This document shows, piece after piece, positions 1 to 6,270 of a stretch of 6,270 nucleotides of DNA. This DNA comes from Gammaproteobacteria bacterium (GTDB lineage: Bacteria > Pseudomonadota > Gammaproteobacteria > Steroidobacterales > GCA-2729495): NCBI GenBank assembly GCA_023383735.1, contig JAHDYN010000117.1, forward strand, positions 1-6,270. Direction: 5' to 3'. The translations under genes were made by a program, and so were the position numbers. Position 1 is the stretch's first letter, and each line of letters starts with the position of its first letter. The notes under the pieces were generated by a model. That model had not been told where the DNA came from, searched no databases, and saw nothing but the letters and a program-made list of their open reading frames with translations.

Positions 1-1
1 C

Positions 2-367
2 GCCGTCCGTGCCTTGACCGCCGATGAGCCGGCCAAGCAACGGCTAATCACGGCCTACGTCGACCATCTTGAAACCCTGCACCCCGAGGATATTCCCGAG
101 TCCATCCGCCCGCGCTTCGAATCGCTGCGCAAGGCCATGAACAGCGTTCCGCCCACCGAGCGTGAAACCGCCGTCCAGGTATCGGTACGCAAGATGTCGC
201 CGGCCGATGCCGGCCGCTACACCCTGTCGATCCTCATGATGTTCGCCGAGCTGGTCCGCGTGAAGAACAGCGGTGAACGGCTGAACAGCAGCGATGGCCC
301 GAAGACCGGCGCCTTTGCCCGCACCGGCAACAACATCCGCGTCCCGACCTTCCTCGCCCGTTCCTAG
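2..367 (+). CDS. Hypothetical protein, C-terminal part (5' end outside window)
   Basis: The reading frame is open from the left edge to a TAG stop at 365-367. A TTG at 14-16 could serve as a start, but the frame continues upstream without a stop and no convincing ribosome binding site is visible, so I treat this as the last 121 or so residues of a longer protein. The visible part is soluble and mostly helical in character. A conserved-looking core reads EDIPESIRPRFESLRKAM, then VSVRKMSPADAGRYTLSI, then a hydrophobic helix (LMMFAELVRV). The last 35 residues are polar and low in order. There is no signal peptide, membrane segment or catalytic motif in this part. The style resembles short uncharacterised proteobacterial proteins that I cannot name. 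It is the only plus-strand gene and converges on the amidohydrolase gene. That it is coding is likely; its function is unknown. Confidence 0.7.
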   Translation, partial: AVRALTADEPAKQRLITAYVDHLETLHPEDIPESIRPRFESLRKAMNSVPPTERETAVQVSVRKMSPADAGRYTLSILMMFAELVRVKNSGERLNSSDGPKTGAFARTGNNIRVPTFLARS

Positions 368-368
368 G

Positions 369-389
369 GGCAGGAGCGCCGCTCCTGCC
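369..389. terminator. Perfect hairpin between convergent genes, possible bidirectional terminator
   Basis: Arms GGCAGGAGC (369-377) and GCTCCTGCC (381-389) are exact reverse complements around a GCC loop, giving a 9-bp GC-rich stem. It fills almost the whole 23-nt gap between the plus-strand stop (365-367) and the minus-strand stop (391-393). That position suits a shared transcription stop for both genes. Neither side has the run of T residues of a classical intrinsic terminator, so it may instead act as a 3'-end stabiliser or be a fragment of a REP-like element. The hairpin itself is certain; its role is inferred from position. Confidence 0.6.
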
Positions 390-390
390 A

Positions 391-1863
391 TCAATACGGA
401 CGGTGCAGGTACTTGCCAACCGGTTTGCCCAGCACTTCACCGTTATCGTAAATCCGCTGGCCGCGCAGGAAGGTGGTCTTGACCCGCGCCGTCATTTCCA
501 GGCCCTCGAAGGGCGTATAGCCCTGCTGTGACTCGGAATCGGCCGCGCGCACCGTCCAGGTGTCGTTCGGGTCGACCAGCACGATATCGGCATCCAGGCC
601 CTCGGCAATATCGCCCTTGCTCGGCAGACCGAAGCGCCGCGCCGCCGTGTAGCTGGTCAGCTTCGCCATCTGGTTGAAGCTGAGGCCCCGCTTGCGGCCC
701 TCGGTGATCAGCGCCGGCAGCAGGTACTCGGTACCGCCGAAGCCGGACTTCGCCAGCCAGATATTGCCGGGCTTCTTGTGGTCGATCTTCATCTCGTGCT
801 TGCAGCAGGCGTGATCGCTGCACACCCAGTCGAGGTTGCCGGCGACCAGCTGCTCCCAGAGGAAGTCCACGTCCTCGCGCGGACGGATCGGCGGATTCAC
901 CTTGGCGAGCGCCGCTGCCTTGGAGTCCGTGTCGAGCATCAGGTGACCGATGGTCACCTCGCGGCGGAAGTCGATGTGCGGGAAAACCGCCGCCATCTGC
1001 AGGGCCGCGATCACCGCCTTGCGCGAGGTCAGGTGCAGCAGGTTGATGTTCGGCAGATCGGTCTCGTTCGCCAGGTACGAGGCGATGAAGATCGCCAGGC
1101 CCTCGGAGTGCGGCGGCCGGCCGGCGCTGTAGGCATGCAGGCCCTTCAGCTTGCCCTCCTCCTCGACGATCTTCGTGTAGGCCGACATGATCTCGGCGGT
1201 CTCGCAGTGCAGGCTCAAAGACAGCGCATCGGCCTTGTCCGGATACTTGCCCATCGCCTTGCGGATGCCGCGCATCACGAACTCGAAATGCGCGATGTCG
1301 TACTTTTCGTCCTCGCCGATCATCAGGAACTCATGCTGGTTCGAGGACCGGCCATGCAGGCCGTGACCACCGTAGAACATGAAGATCTTGAAGGAGGTCA
1401 CGCCGAAATCATTGATGAGGTTCGGGATCTCGCGGATGTGCCGCTTGTCCATCGGCGCCAGGTGATAGGCATAGTCGACATGGAAGCGCCCGGCCGAGAT
1501 GTCCAGCACTTCCGGGAAGAACTTCTTGTAGGAGCCGCCCTTGTTCAGGTAGTAGCCGCCGGTGCGCATGTAGTTGAGGCTGGAAGTGACGCCGCCCTGG
1601 GCGGCAGCACGGCTCTCGGTCAGCGCGTCTTCGGCCAGCGGTGAATAGATGCCGGTGTGCATGTGCGGATCGACGAGCCCCGGGAAGGCCAGCTGGCCCT
1701 TGCCGTCGTAAAAGGTCTTCGCACTGGCCGCCGGGATCTCCGGCGCCACCTTTGCGATGCGGCCGTCACTGATGGCGATATCGCCCTGCTCGACCATCGC
1801 CGCATTGGGGCGTACGAGGCGCACGTTCTTGATGAGGAGATCAAATGCTTTCTTGCTGGCCAT
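391..1863 (-). CDS. Dihydropyrimidinase/hydantoinase-type cyclic amidohydrolase
   Basis: Predicted cytoplasmic metal-dependent hydrolase of 490 residues, the usual length for D-hydantoinase, dihydropyrimidinase and allantoinase relatives, which open cyclic amide rings. All binuclear-centre ligands are visible: HMH (H67, H69) in VDPHMHTG, the lysine that is carboxylated in this family (K159 in TSFKIFMFY), H219 (LSLHCET), H277 (LLHLTS) and D350 (CSDHACC). Y164, five residues after the lysine, matches the catalytic tyrosine of hydantoinases. The C-terminal YTPFEG and cofactor-free beta-sandwich segments are present. About 27 extra residues lie between K159 and H219 compared with typical hydantoinases, so the substrate may differ. 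I chose the ATG at 1863, which has GAGAG six bases upstream; a frame-extending TTG at 1908 is less likely. It follows the FAD oxidase by 74 nt, probably in the same transcript. The family is secure, the substrate unknown. Confidence 0.9.
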   Translation of the reverse strand: MASKKAFDLLIKNVRLVRPNAAMVEQGDIAISDGRIAKVAPEIPAASAKTFYDGKGQLAFPGLVDPHMHTGIYSPLAEDALTESRAAAQGGVTSSLNYMRTGGYYLNKGGSYKKFFPEVLDISAGRFHVDYAYHLAPMDKRHIREIPNLINDFGVTSFKIFMFYGGHGLHGRSSNQHEFLMIGEDEKYDIAHFEFVMRGIRKAMGKYPDKADALSLSLHCETAEIMSAYTKIVEEEGKLKGLHAYSAGRPPHSEGLAIFIASYLANETDLPNINLLHLTSRKAVIAALQMAAVFPHIDFRREVTIGHLMLDTDSKAAALAKVNPPIRPREDVDFLWEQLVAGNLDWVCSDHACCKHEMKIDHKKPGNIWLAKSGFGGTEYLLPALITEGRKRGLSFNQMAKLTSYTAARRFGLPSKGDIAEGLDADIVLVDPNDTWTVRAADSESQQGYTPFEGLEMTARVKTTFLRGQRIYDNGEVLGKPVGKYLHRPY

Positions 1864-1869
1864 GAGTCG

Positions 1870-1874
1870 CTCTC
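1870..1874 (-). promoter_or_regulatory. Ribosome binding site supporting the ATG start at 1863
   Basis: On the minus strand GAGAG lies six bases before the ATG at 1863-1861. It is a modest Shine-Dalgarno match, but it favours this ATG over the in-frame TTG at 1908, which would add 15 residues (GYPVRPFRDTRERL after the start) that do not look like a family N-terminus. The segment MASKKAFDLLIKNVRLV is a normal beginning for this amidohydrolase family. Confidence 0.5.
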
Positions 1875-1914
1875 GAGTGTCGCGGAAAGGGCGCACAGGA
1901 TACCCCAAGCCCCC

Positions 1915-1938
1915 GCCCCGCTCCTACCTCGGCGGGGC
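1915..1938. other. GC-rich hairpin between the oxidase and amidohydrolase genes
   Basis: GCCCCGC (1915-1921) and GCGGGGC (1932-1938) form a perfect 7-bp stem with a 10-nt loop, starting at the stop codon of the FAD oxidase. No T run follows on the minus strand, so full termination is not supported. It could slow transcription or protect the upstream part of the transcript, lowering amidohydrolase expression relative to the oxidase. Stems of this size are not rare in such GC-rich DNA. The rest of the 74-nt gap (1864-1937) shows no clear promoter. Confidence 0.3.
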
Positions 1939-3524
1939 TAAAAACCCAGCCCACCGGGGTTCAGCAAGCCGCCCGGATCCAGCAGGGTCTTGAGCTGGCG
2001 GGCGAGCGCCCCGGTTTCCGGCTTGCGGGTCTCCAGCCAAGGGTAATCCTTGCCGATCTGCAGGTGGCTGGCGCCATTGCGGGTGCAGAGTTCCTGGATG
2101 CGCTCCTTCAGCTCGTGGACCAGGGCCAGGCCGGCCGGGTTCGCGGCATGCGCCGGCACCTTCGGCAGCAGCGCGGCGGGATAGACCCGCCGGTGATAGA
2201 TGCTCTGCTCGTCCTCCCACAGGAAAGTGGGTTCGTAGATGAAGGCATTGGTGCTGAAGGTCATCAGCATGCGCGTCAGCTGCACCCGGTGCTCGCGCAT
2301 CCGGTCACGGTACTCGACCAGCAGCGCCTCGAAATCCGCGTGGTGCTTCAGCACCGCCGAGAACGGCAGGATGCCGTGGGTCGGCTTCCAGCGCTCGCCG
2401 TTGGGGCCGAGGATCGGCGTCAGCTGCATGAAGGGGTTGGCATTGAAGTAAACCGGAATCGAATTGGCCACCTCGGCGCCATGCCGGGCGGCGATGGCCC
2501 GCACGCTGGCGAGCTTCAGCCGTGCCTCGGCATTCGTCAGCCCCTCGGTGCCGAAGTGCGCCGAATACACCGCCTTGCGCAGGAAATTGCGCCCCGCAAG
2601 GCCCATCTTCGCCACCTGCAGCGCCCCGTCGAGCGGGTTGCGGGCTGAGAAAAACACCGACCTCGCCGCATCGAAGGGATTGGCAGAAGCCATCTGCGTG
2701 AGGGCGGTCTTTTGCTGGCGCGGATCGAGGCCGAAATTCTGCGCCACCACCCCGAGGCGCGCGATCTCCATCAGCGCACGCAGACAGCTCTCGCCGTCCG
2801 GGAACCCGAAGGAACTGCCGGCAAAGCCCTCCGGCTTCTGCATCAGGCGCAGCGTGATGCGCGCCTTCACGCCCAGCGTGCCCGCATCGCCGACAAACAG
2901 GCCGGCGAGATCCGGCCCGTAATAGCGGAAAAACGGCAGGCTGTGCGTGCCGCCACCGGAACCGGTCGACAGCATCTCGCCGCTGGCGAGAATCACGTCC
3001 ATGCCCAGCAGCGACTCGGCCGACACCCCGTAGAGCCCCGAGCCGTAATTCACCGCCTGGTGCGACATGCCGCCACCGACGGTGGCCACCAGCCCCGAAA
3101 ACGGTCCCCACATCGGCGTGCGCAGACCATGCGGCGCCAGCGCCTCGTAAAGCTGCGCCCAGGTCACGCCCGGCTCCACCGTCACATACATGTCTTCGGC
3201 ATTGATCTCGATGCCGGTCAGACGCCCCATGTCGAGCGTCAGCGTGCCGGGGCGGATCGGCAGATAGGCATTGGTATAGGAGGCACCACCACCCCGCACC
3301 ACCGTCGGCGTCTGATGCCGGGCACAGAGCCGCATGACGTCCTGAAGCTCGGCCACGCTGCCCGGCGTGACGACCGCGGCAGTCAGCACATCGGCCTGGC
3401 GGAAGACATCGGTGGAGAAAAAAGTGCGGGATTCGTCGTCGGTGCGGAGGTGATCGGCACCGACGATGGCGGCAAGCGAAGCGAGGAGCTCGCCGGTCAG
3501 GGCCGACGGCGGGGGGTTGGTCAT
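1938..3524 (-). CDS. FAD-linked oxidase, VAO/PCMH superfamily
   Basis: Predicted soluble flavoenzyme of 528 residues. The N-terminal half is a PCMH-type FAD-binding domain: VVTPGSVAELQDVM (about 51-64), the pyrophosphate-binding loop VVRGGGASYTNAYLP (75-89), VEPGVTW (116-122), GGGMSHQAVNYGSGLYG (150-166) and the strong FAD_binding_4 signature LFVGDAGTLGVKARITLRL (209-227). The C-terminal half is the substrate-binding cap region and ends with DPGGLLNPG (516-524), matching the closing motif of vanillyl-alcohol oxidase and p-cresol methylhydroxylase relatives. Substrates in this superfamily include phenols, 2-hydroxy acids and sugars; none can be assigned here, nor can covalent FAD attachment. 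There is no signal peptide or transmembrane segment. The ATG at 3524 has no strong ribosome binding site and lies 18 nt after the glycosyltransferase stop, so it may depend on translation coming from upstream. The family is secure, the substrate unknown. Confidence 0.88.
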   Translation of the reverse strand: MTNPPPSALTGELLASLAAIVGADHLRTDDESRTFFSTDVFRQADVLTAAVVTPGSVAELQDVMRLCARHQTPTVVRGGGASYTNAYLPIRPGTLTLDMGRLTGIEINAEDMYVTVEPGVTWAQLYEALAPHGLRTPMWGPFSGLVATVGGGMSHQAVNYGSGLYGVSAESLLGMDVILASGEMLSTGSGGGTHSLPFFRYYGPDLAGLFVGDAGTLGVKARITLRLMQKPEGFAGSSFGFPDGESCLRALMEIARLGVVAQNFGLDPRQQKTALTQMASANPFDAARSVFFSARNPLDGALQVAKMGLAGRNFLRKAVYSAHFGTEGLTNAEARLKLASVRAIAARHGAEVANSIPVYFNANPFMQLTPILGPNGERWKPTHGILPFSAVLKHHADFEALLVEYRDRMREHRVQLTRMLMTFSTNAFIYEPTFLWEDEQSIYHRRVYPAALLPKVPAHAANPAGLALVHELKERIQELCTRNGASHLQIGKDYPWLETRKPETGALARQLKTLLDPGGLLNPGGLGF

Positions 3525-3542
3525 GAGTCTGTACCAGCGGCG

Positions 3543-4293
3543 TCAGGAACGGCTGGACAGCTTGGCACGAAACACGGCGAGGGTGAACTTCGGAATGACC
3601 GCCTGGCGATAGGCCCGCTTGGGCTGGGTGAGCAGCCGGTACAGCCATTCCAGGTTGGCGCGACGGACGATTGCGGGGGCCCTGTGTACGCGACCGGCAA
3701 TCACATCAAAGGTGCCCCCGACGCCCTGACAGACCCGCACATGCGGCAAATGGGGCAGGTACTTCTCCATCCACAGTTCCTGCCGGGGGGCTGCCGAGCG
3801 CGACAAACAGCACCTGGGCGCGCGAGGCATTGATGGCATCGAGCAATTCGGGCATCTGCTCGTCTTTGACGTATCCGTCACGCTGTCCGACGATGTTGAT
3901 GCCGGGATACCGCTGCCGGAGTATGGCGACAGCCTGGGCATTTACATCCGGGGCTGCACCGAACAGGAACACCCGGTAGCCCTGCCGGCTGGCCTGCGCA
4001 CAGATCTCCGGCATCAGGTCAGCGCCGGCTACGCGACCGATGTGCTCCTTCCACAACAGGCGCACGGCGTATACCACCCCGATGCCGTCCGGAATGACCA
4101 AGCCCGCCCCAGTCAACGTATCCCGCAACACCGGGTCCGACTGGGCCTTCATTATTTTTTCAGGATTAACGGCCAGGATCGTCCGTGGCCGATCACCCTG
4201 GACCATGGCATCGACGGCCTCAAGCGCACGCCCCACATCGACGCAATCGACCGGGATGCCCAGCACATTCACACGCCTTGGCAACCCCGTCAC
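3543..4293 (-). pseudogene. WecG/TagA/CpsF-family glycosyltransferase, frameshifted
   Basis: The gene encodes a glycosyltransferase of the GT26 type, which adds a sugar (often N-acetylmannosaminuronate or N-acetylmannosamine) to a lipid-linked precursor at the inner face of the membrane during surface polysaccharide assembly. The GTG start at 4293 has GAGGG seven bases upstream. Motifs in the first frame: NVLGIPVD (9-16), AVNPEKIMKA (41-50), PDGIGVVY (68-75) with D69 as the likely catalytic base, RVAGADLMPEI (87-97) and YRVFLFGA. At residue 169 a run of six C replaces the five needed to read GSPRQE. The first frame then ends at 3706 after 195 residues, without the family's C-terminus. The next frame carries the missing part intact: PRQELWMEKYLPHL, GVGGTFDVIAGRVHRAP and LEWLYRLLTQPKRA, ending at 3543. 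With one C removed the product would be 249 residues, the normal family length. The break may be a recent mutation, a sequencing error, or less likely a functional frameshift. Confidence 0.85.
3785..3790 (-). other. Six-C homopolymer at the glycosyltransferase frameshift
   Basis: On the minus strand the sequence is AG, then six C, then GGCAGGAACTG. With five C it reads S-P-R-Q-E-L, the conserved GSP(R/K)QE motif of this family. With six it reads S-P-P-A-G-T and leaves the family pattern. The extra base is therefore placed within this run with good confidence. Confidence 0.8.
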
Positions 4294-4300
4294 AGATCTG

Positions 4301-4305
4301 CCCTC
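4301..4305 (-). promoter_or_regulatory. Ribosome binding site deciding the GTG start at 4293
   Basis: GAGGG on the minus strand is separated by seven bases (CAGATCT) from the GTG at 4293-4291. This is the best Shine-Dalgarno match in the window. It supports GTG as the start of the glycosyltransferase, giving MTGLPRRVNVLGIPVD, a normal family N-terminus. Confidence 0.65.
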
Positions 4306-4383
4306 AAATAAGCTGAGCGTATGATAACGGTCTTGTGACTGTCTGGAACCAGGTCCGGAAATCCGGAAAAAGACCGGCTTCTG
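4306..4383 (-). other. Gap between heparinase-like and glycosyltransferase genes
   Basis: This stretch is more AT-rich than its surroundings. Just after the heparinase stop, a CCGG-ATTT-CCGG repeat and a CTGGTTCCAG palindrome lie close together and could form weak hairpins; neither is followed by a T run. Nearer the GTG start there is a TATCAT (4321-4326, minus strand) that resembles a -10 box, but no matching -35 box is seen at the proper distance. It could hold a weak internal promoter or just be an operon spacer. No small gene is visible. Confidence 0.3.
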
Positions 4384-6270
4384 TCAGCCGCCGGACAGAG
4401 CCACCCGATGGGAATCAAATTCAGCGACCAGTGGCAGCAGGTTCTCGACAGCGTCGGGCTCAGCCAGCCAAAGGACAGTCAGCACAGGCTCTGATCTGGC
4501 ACCGACCCCTATCCGTATAGTGTCGCAAGGTTCCAGTTCCGCATAGGCCGCCGAACGCCAACCCAAGGGTGGGTCGACAGCACCCCTCACCAGGCTTGGC
4601 ACGCCACCCCTTATATCCATACTGAGCCGCAGGCCATTGGCATCCGTGAGCTGAATGCGCTGCCCCTGGGGCGATACGCTTGCCTGCACACCGAGATGCC
4701 AATGGACTGCGGCCTCTCTTTCACCCACGCCCTCAAGGAAGTCCCATACAGTCAGAAATCCATTTCTTCGATAGATCAGGCCGCGCCAATGGGTGATACC
4801 CAGATGGCCAAACCCCTCATGCCGGGCCAGCAGGGTCGAACAGTCGGATTCGAACCGACTGACAAGCAACGCTGATCTGAACGGCCGGCGCCACATGAAA
4901 GCCGATACCTGCTGAGCCTGATCCTCGCCCTCAACCACCATCGTGTTGTGGGCAACTGCGGAACGAAAGTAACGACGATATTCTTGCGACCCGCCATATT
5001 GGTATGTACCCGGATCAATCAACACGCTCGCGCCGTCAAATTGAAAGGCCAGTGACAGGCAATCAGCATGCCCATGTGCGAAACCGGGGGCCATGCCGAG
5101 CGGATTATGGAGGAACACCAGCCTGTCCCTTGGGCCATGGCGAACCACACTCAGGCCAGAAACTCGAAACGAGCGCTGCACCTTGGCTAAAGGAGATTTG
5201 CTCCAGGATATCCGCAGCAATGGCGAAAGCGCATAACCATCATCTGCGTCGCCGATGCGTGGAAGATCGCCCGGCCCCGCCGCCAAGGCGCCGAGAAAAC
5301 GCCGGCCACGATCAACGGCAGCTTCAATCAATGGTTCCGATGGCTGCCCGGTGTGCTCTAGCAGCGCAACCGCAAGACCCAGCAGATCGGTTACAAACAG
5401 CAGATACCACGTCGCCTGCTCAATCCCGCCGCCGTCAGTATCGATCTGGCGAGCGGCCTCGGTCCGAAGCAACTGCAGCCCTCTGCTCTTCCATCGCGAT
5501 GCCCGCGAGTAGTCATGGAGCAGGACTCCCGCGTAAACCAGAGCTACGGCTTCGGCTACCGTGTGATTACCCGCCGACGAATGCAAAGACAAGCGCCTCT
5601 CAACGTGCCAGACATGGTAAGCAATGGTCGATGCAACAGTGTCCCGTGTCCGTAAGGACACCCAACTACGGACGAGATCGAACGCATGAAACAACGCTAT
5701 CAGACGCAGTGCTTCTTCCATTGCAGAAACATGGTTGGGGCCTTTTCCGGGCCGATTGGACGCGGCCCACGAGCCAATTTGAGCTTCGATCAGCGCAACG
5801 GCCCTGTCCCTTTCAGCCGCGTTCTTCTCAGCCACCATGGCAAGGTCATGGAGATGCTGGAGCCGGTTCAGCTCCCAGAGAATGCGCACATCTCCCGTCG
5901 CATTGCCCGGCCGGTAATCGATCTTGTGCCAGGAAATATCCGGCCATTCAGCACCCGTCAATGGATCTGTTCGCCAGAATTCCGGATTGTCCCGAGCCTT
6001 GACCCAGTGTCTGAATACAGGAATCCGGCCTGCCAACAGCTGCGCTTCATGGGCAGGATTGCGCTCGACTGCGGGTGTGAAGAGCTGGCGATGGATCCCG
6101 TGGAAAAACCCGATAGTCCGAAATACCCCCCACCCGGATCGGTGCGCATGGGACAGGAAACGAACTGAGTAACCCTCAGTGACTCGCAACAGATATTGCC
6201 AGGATCTGCTGCCAATCTCCGCCACAGACATGATTGAGGCCCTCCGAAACATCCATTTCAGCCGCCTCAA
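4384..6270 (-). CDS. Heparinase II/III-family polysaccharide lyase-like protein (5' end at window edge)
   Basis: At least 628 residues, close to the family's usual 600-700. The N-terminal half is the alpha-helical toroid domain: RLKWMFRRASIMSVAEI (3-19) is the customary start, followed by WPDISWHKIDYRPG and ILWELNRLQHLHDLA (about 130-144). The C-terminal half is the heparinase II/III beta-sandwich: GFAHGHADCLSLAFQFDGASVLIDPGTYQYG (about 396-426) and SAVAHNTMVVEG (437-448). Residues matching the lyase catalytic positions appear conserved: N235 (SAGNHT), Y289 (EQATWYL) and H401 (GHAD). Members act on uronic-acid polysaccharides by beta-elimination; those in exopolysaccharide clusters probably trim or edit the polymer. 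No signal peptide is visible, as is common in this cluster type. The frame is open to the window's last base; TTG at 6270-6268 may be the start, or a few residues lie beyond. The adjacent WecG-type gene supports a polysaccharide role. The substrate is unknown. Confidence 0.87.
   Translation of the reverse strand: MRRLKWMFRRASIMSVAEIGSRSWQYLLRVTEGYSVRFLSHAHRSGWGVFRTIGFFHGIHRQLFTPAVERNPAHEAQLLAGRIPVFRHWVKARDNPEFWRTDPLTGAEWPDISWHKIDYRPGNATGDVRILWELNRLQHLHDLAMVAEKNAAERDRAVALIEAQIGSWAASNRPGKGPNHVSAMEEALRLIALFHAFDLVRSWVSLRTRDTVASTIAYHVWHVERRLSLHSSAGNHTVAEAVALVYAGVLLHDYSRASRWKSRGLQLLRTEAARQIDTDGGGIEQATWYLLFVTDLLGLAVALLEHTGQPSEPLIEAAVDRGRRFLGALAAGPGDLPRIGDADDGYALSPLLRISWSKSPLAKVQRSFRVSGLSVVRHGPRDRLVFLHNPLGMAPGFAHGHADCLSLAFQFDGASVLIDPGTYQYGGSQEYRRYFRSAVAHNTMVVEGEDQAQQVSAFMWRRPFRSALLVSRFESDCSTLLARHEGFGHLGITHWRGLIYRRNGFLTVWDFLEGVGEREAAVHWHLGVQASVSPQGQRIQLTDANGLRLSMDIRGGVPSLVRGAVDPPLGWRSAAYAELEPCDTIRIGVGARSEPVLTVLWLAEPDAVENLLPLVAEFDSHRVALSGG

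Noticed and set aside
778..1644. 288-residue open frame on the plus strand
   Set aside because: It lies antisense to the amidohydrolase, is rich in R, H, V and A as expected of reverse-frame reading in GC-rich DNA, and has no recognisable domain, whereas the minus strand carries every active-site motif.
1861..1868. GACTCATG before the coding start, also at 3522-3529 before the oxidase gene
   Set aside because: An 8-base match covering two start codons is too short to claim a shared control site; chance is sufficient.
2305..3648. 447-residue alternative frame on the minus strand
   Set aside because: Out-of-frame reading of the FAD oxidase; very rich in R, A, G and H, no motif, while the overlapping frame holds the clear FAD-binding signature.
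2712..3833. 373-residue open frame on the plus strand
   Set aside because: It runs antisense across the FAD oxidase and part of the glycosyltransferase, with low-complexity R/H/G/Q composition and no family motif.
3543..3941. Separate 132-residue protein overlapping the glycosyltransferase
   Set aside because: Its N-terminal third is out-of-frame sequence rich in S, P and R; only the part after PRQELWMEK is real, and that is the displaced C-terminus of the glycosyltransferase.
4321..4326. TATCAT as a sigma-70 -10 box for the glycosyltransferase
   Set aside because: No acceptable -35 element lies 16-18 bases upstream, so it is mentioned only within the gap entry and not called as a promoter.
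4780..4870. Possible tRNA gene suggested by the T-arm-like hairpin
   Set aside because: No anticodon arm, D-arm or complementary acceptor ends could be placed around it, and it sits within an intact protein frame.
5004..6002. 332-residue open frame on the plus strand
   Set aside because: Antisense to the heparinase-like gene, with no conserved segment and the composition of a shadow frame.

Overview
The window is GC-rich, densely coded bacterial DNA, best fitting a high-GC proteobacterium (beta or gamma class; this is an impression from protein style and GC, not a proof). No tRNA, rRNA, CRISPR array, transposase or phage gene is visible.

Layout. The left edge holds the 3' end of a plus-strand gene for a small protein of unknown function (2-367). 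Everything else is on the minus strand, so transcription runs from right to left. In transcription order these genes are: a heparinase II/III-family polysaccharide lyase-like protein (6270-4384, 5' end at the window edge); a WecG/TagA/CpsF-family glycosyltransferase (4293-3543) whose frame is broken by one extra C in a six-C run; a VAO/PCMH-type FAD-linked oxidase (3524-1938); and a cyclic amidohydrolase of the dihydropyrimidinase/hydantoinase type (1863-391). The amidohydrolase converges on the left-edge gene. The 23-nt gap between their stop codons is almost wholly occupied by a perfect 9-bp hairpin.

Working together. The heparinase-like protein and the WecG-type transferase look like the end of an exopolysaccharide or capsule cluster that continues beyond the right edge. 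The oxidase starts 18 nt after the transferase stop, so the last two genes may be read from the same transcript. By family, however, they are metabolic enzymes: one oxidises a small molecule with FAD, the other hydrolyses a cyclic amide or related C-N bond. They may form a two-step catabolic or modification module with unknown substrates.

Most notable points: the frameshift at the conserved GSPRQE motif of the glycosyltransferase; an insertion of roughly 27 residues beside the metal site of an otherwise intact amidohydrolase; the uncharacterised oxidase-amidohydrolase pair directly behind polysaccharide genes; and a hairpin inside the heparinase gene that copies a tRNA T-arm. I see no clear evidence of a wholly new system.
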